Source of the DNA: Desulfobacterales bacterium
Lineage (GTDB): Bacteria > Desulfobacterota > Desulfobacteria > Desulfobacterales > C00003106
Reading direction: 5' to 3'
Assembly (NCBI GenBank): GCA_030594505.1
Contig: JAUVFC010000010.1
Span: 1-15,829, forward strand
Length of the DNA stretch: 15,829 nucleotides
Shown: positions 13,711 to 15,829 of the stretch, one piece after another
How the letters are laid out: each line of letters starts with the position of its first letter
Numbering within the stretch: the first letter of the stretch is position 1
Made by a program: the position numbers and the translations under genes
Notes under the pieces: generated by a model
Told to the model about the DNA's origin: nothing
Database searches by the model: none
What the model saw: the letters and a program-made list of their open reading frames with translations, nothing else

Positions 13711-15204
13711 ATGGAACCATCCAGATTAGATAGCATTATAAAGAAGAAATATCGTGCTATCTTCTCTTTTTTCGGACTCATATCTATTTTTATCGGAGTT
13801 CTTTTACTTGCCCCCCTTTTAACCTTATTCTTTTATCCTGATGAAATAGTAAATACATCCGCCTTTGTTATCCCCTCAGTTTTTTCATCAGGATTAGGCA
13901 TAGTACTATGGCTATTTTTCAGAGGAAAAGAGTCAGGCAGTCTGACCCTCCAGGATGGGGCGGTGGTTGTAGTTTTAAGTTGGAGTTATGTATGCCTTAT
14001 TTCCTCAATACCTTTCCTTATAGAGTCTGAGTTACCCCCTATCAAGGCCCTTTTTGAATCCGTAAGCGGTTGGACAACAACAGGTCTATCCGTGATAGAT
14101 GTCTCGGAGACCTCAAGGCCTGTCCTTCTTTGGCGCAGCATGTTGCAGTTTTGCGGAGGCGGCGGCCTTGCCATTATAATGATTTCCGCAATTATAGGGC
14201 CCTATGGTGTAGGGTTATATCAGGCCGAGGGTCGTGGGGAACAGTTACTGCCTAATATCAGCTCATCTGCTAAGATGGTGATGCTTATATATTCCGTATA
14301 TACGCTCTTTGGGGTCATAGCTTATATTCTTGCGGGGATGCCGATATTTGATGCAATCAACCACTCCTTTTGCGCCCTGTCAACAGGGGGATTCTCTACT
14401 GTGCCTGAGAGCATCGGACATTGGCATAACCTTTCCATAGAGGTAATAACAATTGTTTTAATGCTGCTTGGCGCAACGAGCTTTGCTACACATTATCTTC
14501 TATTAAGGCTTAGATTCAAAGATGCGTTGCGCACCGGGGAATCGCGTTTATTTATTCTTGTTTTAGCGGTTGCCATCCCGGTGGTATTGTATCTTGTAAC
14601 TACGTTGAGTTATGTAAATTTTAGTGAGTCATTAAGAGCAGCGACATTTCAGGTTGTCTCTGCTTTAAGCACAACAGGATATGCCATTGTAGAATTTAAG
14701 AATTGGTCAAACTTAGGTATTTTCATACTGGTTTTATTGATGATAATCGGCGGGGGTACGTGTTCAACGGCAGGAGGCGTTAAACAGTACAGGATATATT
14801 TATTGGGAAAATCCCTTTTTTGGAATATTCGTGATCATTTTTTGCCTAAAAGCGCGGTAGTCAAAAACTATGTCTGGCGGGGAGGAAATAAGTTTTATGT
14901 TGATGATAGGCATATTCGCCAGGTAGCTAATTTCGTATTTCTTTATCTTGTTACCTTTGTTGTAGGAGTCTTGATTTTTTTGGCGGCAGGGTACTCTCTC
15001 GGAGAATCTCTTTTTGAATTTGCTTCCGCCCTTGGCACAGTGGGACTTTCCACGGGGATAACAAATGCTGATACCCCCCATCTTATTCTCTGGACCGAAA
15101 TGTTTGGGATGTTTCTTGGAAGGTTGGAATTTTTAGTAATCTTCTTTGGGATTGCAAAGATATTCCGTGATACCGGGATACTTGTTTCGATAAAAAAGAA
15201 ATAA
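13711..15204 (+). CDS. trkH: Trk/Ktr-type potassium uptake protein, membrane subunit
   Basis: This 497-residue, strongly hydrophobic protein is the K+-translocating subunit of a Trk/Ktr system. It has four repeats of the helix-pore loop-helix type seen in TrkH, each with a selectivity-filter glycine: VSGWTTTGLSVID, CALSTGGFSTVPES, SALSTTGYAIVEF and SALGTVGLSTGIT. Other landmarks are GGGGLAIIMISAIIGPYG after the first loop and GGGTCSTAGGVKQYRIYLL before the fourth unit. About ten membrane helices can be counted by eye. It lies 7 bases after the second TrkA-type gene and ends the cluster. The 212 bases after its stop hold no gene; they contain a repeat terminus at 15327-15338. Confidence 0.93.
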   Translation: MEPSRLDSIIKKKYRAIFSFFGLISIFIGVLLLAPLLTLFFYPDEIVNTSAFVIPSVFSSGLGIVLWLFFRGKESGSLTLQDGAVVVVLSWSYVCLISSIPFLIESELPPIKALFESVSGWTTTGLSVIDVSETSRPVLLWRSMLQFCGGGGLAIIMISAIIGPYGVGLYQAEGRGEQLLPNISSSAKMVMLIYSVYTLFGVIAYILAGMPIFDAINHSFCALSTGGFSTVPESIGHWHNLSIEVITIVLMLLGATSFATHYLLLRLRFKDALRTGESRLFILVLAVAIPVVLYLVTTLSYVNFSESLRAATFQVVSALSTTGYAIVEFKNWSNLGIFILVLLMIIGGGTCSTAGGVKQYRIYLLGKSLFWNIRDHFLPKSAVVKNYVWRGGNKFYVDDRHIRQVANFVFLYLVTFVVGVLIFLAAGYSLGESLFEFASALGTVGLSTGITNADTPHLILWTEMFGMFLGRLEFLVIFFGIAKIFRDTGILVSIKKK

Positions 15205-15326
15205 GAGGCTGTCCGAGAATTATGATCCTACTGCAAAAGAGTGAGAAACGGCCCAAATTTCCGCAAGTTTTCGTCAAATAATCTGTATGTCGAGTGCCTG
15301 AAAAACCACTACAACGCAGTAGATTG

Positions 15327-15338
15327 GACTTTTTACGA
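15327..15338. repeat. Isolated terminus of the GTAAAAAGTC repeat family
   Basis: GACTTTTTACGA here equals the right end of the elements at 5310-5502 and 6904-7038. No matching left end is visible between it and trkH, so it is probably a degenerate remnant. The rest of the gene-free stretch 15205-15416 shows only a separated CTACTGC / GCAGTAG inverted pair. Confidence 0.5.
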
Positions 15339-15416
15339 CGCCACCAAAATTGATTCCTGGAGAAACCTATAAGGAGGGGCAAATAAGGTCGAGAATAATG
15401 TTAAATGAGTTTGTTC

Positions 15417-15725
15417 TCAACAGACAACCGACCAACCCACCGTGCGATTCAACCATACTGAAACACGCACTTTGTTTTTGTTTTCAAGACCGACTACAAG
15501 CGTAATCTTTCCTCCGGCCCTGTTATATTTAACAGCGTTTGAGAACAGATTGTTGAGGACCCTGCCCAACTTTTGAGGATTCCCTTTGACTAAAAGGGGA
15601 GCATCGACTATTTGTGCCTCTACTTCTATGCCCTTTTCCTCAGCCAAGGATTCAAGCACAATTAGATTACGCCTCAGTACGTCTTGAAGATTTACCGCGT
15701 CTCTTTCTTTGTACACATTTGGCAT
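15417..15725 (-). pseudogene. Truncated histidine-kinase ATPase fragment
   Basis: An ATG at 15725 with GGAGGT seven bases upstream opens a 102-residue frame. Residues from VNLQDVLRRNL to VKGNPQKLGRVLNNLFSNAV resemble the start of a HATPase_c domain: the helix leading in, a degraded EEKGIEVEAQIVDAP strand, and the N-box NLFSNAVKYN followed by GGKITLVVG. The frame then ends in WLNRTVGWSVVC and a TGA, so the G1 (DxGxG) and G2 ATP-binding boxes are absent, as is the phospho-accepting His domain upstream. It cannot be a working kinase. It may be a remnant left by recombination, since repeat fragments lie on both sides. An alternative is a small expressed ATPase-like peptide, which I consider less likely. 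Confidence 0.6.
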
Positions 15726-15736
15726 ACTTTTTACCT

Positions 15737-15764
15737 CCAATCAAGCGCATTGAGGACTTTTTAC
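15737..15764. repeat. Fragment of the 5310-5502 repeat
   Basis: Twenty-eight bases here match 5465-5492, the right end of the ffh-rpsP palindrome, at 26 positions (CCAATCAAGCG, then ATTGA, then GACTTTTTAC). The fragment abuts the ribosome-binding site of the kinase fragment. The left half of the element is missing. Bases 15765-15829 show nothing further. Confidence 0.7.
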
Positions 15765-15829
15765 AGAGTTAGAATGTACGCATCCGGTATCTTTTGGAGA
15801 GCTTAGGACATTTGAGGATTGGCTTGCGA

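Overview
The window looks like a housekeeping stretch from a chromosome of the Desulfobacterota (former Deltaproteobacteria). That assignment is inferred from gene order and content, not from a search. The main clues are the block ffh-rpsP-KH-rimM-trmD-SPOUT methyltransferase-rplS-rnhB, a carB-purF junction, a glutaredoxin-like gene with an in-frame UGA typical of selenocysteine users, a stand-alone EF-G paralogue, and several families of short palindromic intergenic repeats.

Layout. Bases 1-1665 (+) hold the end of carB and complete purF. Bases 1807-6846 (-) hold a convergent ribosome and RNA-maturation operon, read from ffh down to rnhB; a 193-base palindrome lies between ffh and rpsP. Upstream of ffh is a second palindrome with the same termini, then a BepA-like M48 metalloprotease with TPR repeats (+, 7164-8609). 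This gene converges on an EF-G paralogue (-, 8685-10727). A different palindromic repeat (10791-10935) separates EF-G from a GerMN-domain membrane protein (-, 10934-11506) and supplies part of that gene's stop codon.

The most interesting locus is 11615-11842 (+). It is a 72-75 codon glutaredoxin-like gene that a standard gene caller would miss, because the catalytic residue of its UPFT motif is encoded by TGA. A second in-frame TGA near the end is followed by Gly-Val-TAG and then by a perfect 7-bp hairpin with a GGU loop, at a spacing suited to a bacterial SECIS. The gene may therefore encode a protein with two selenocysteines.

Downstream (+, 11988-15204) is a compact, translationally coupled cluster: a LOG-family nucleotide-binding protein, a TrkA-type K+ uptake regulator split into two proteins, and a TrkH membrane subunit. 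Together the last three would form a Trk/Ktr-type potassium transporter. The window ends in repeat debris around a truncated histidine-kinase ATPase fragment (-, 15417-15725).

I saw no CRISPR array, insertion-sequence transposase, tRNA or rRNA gene.
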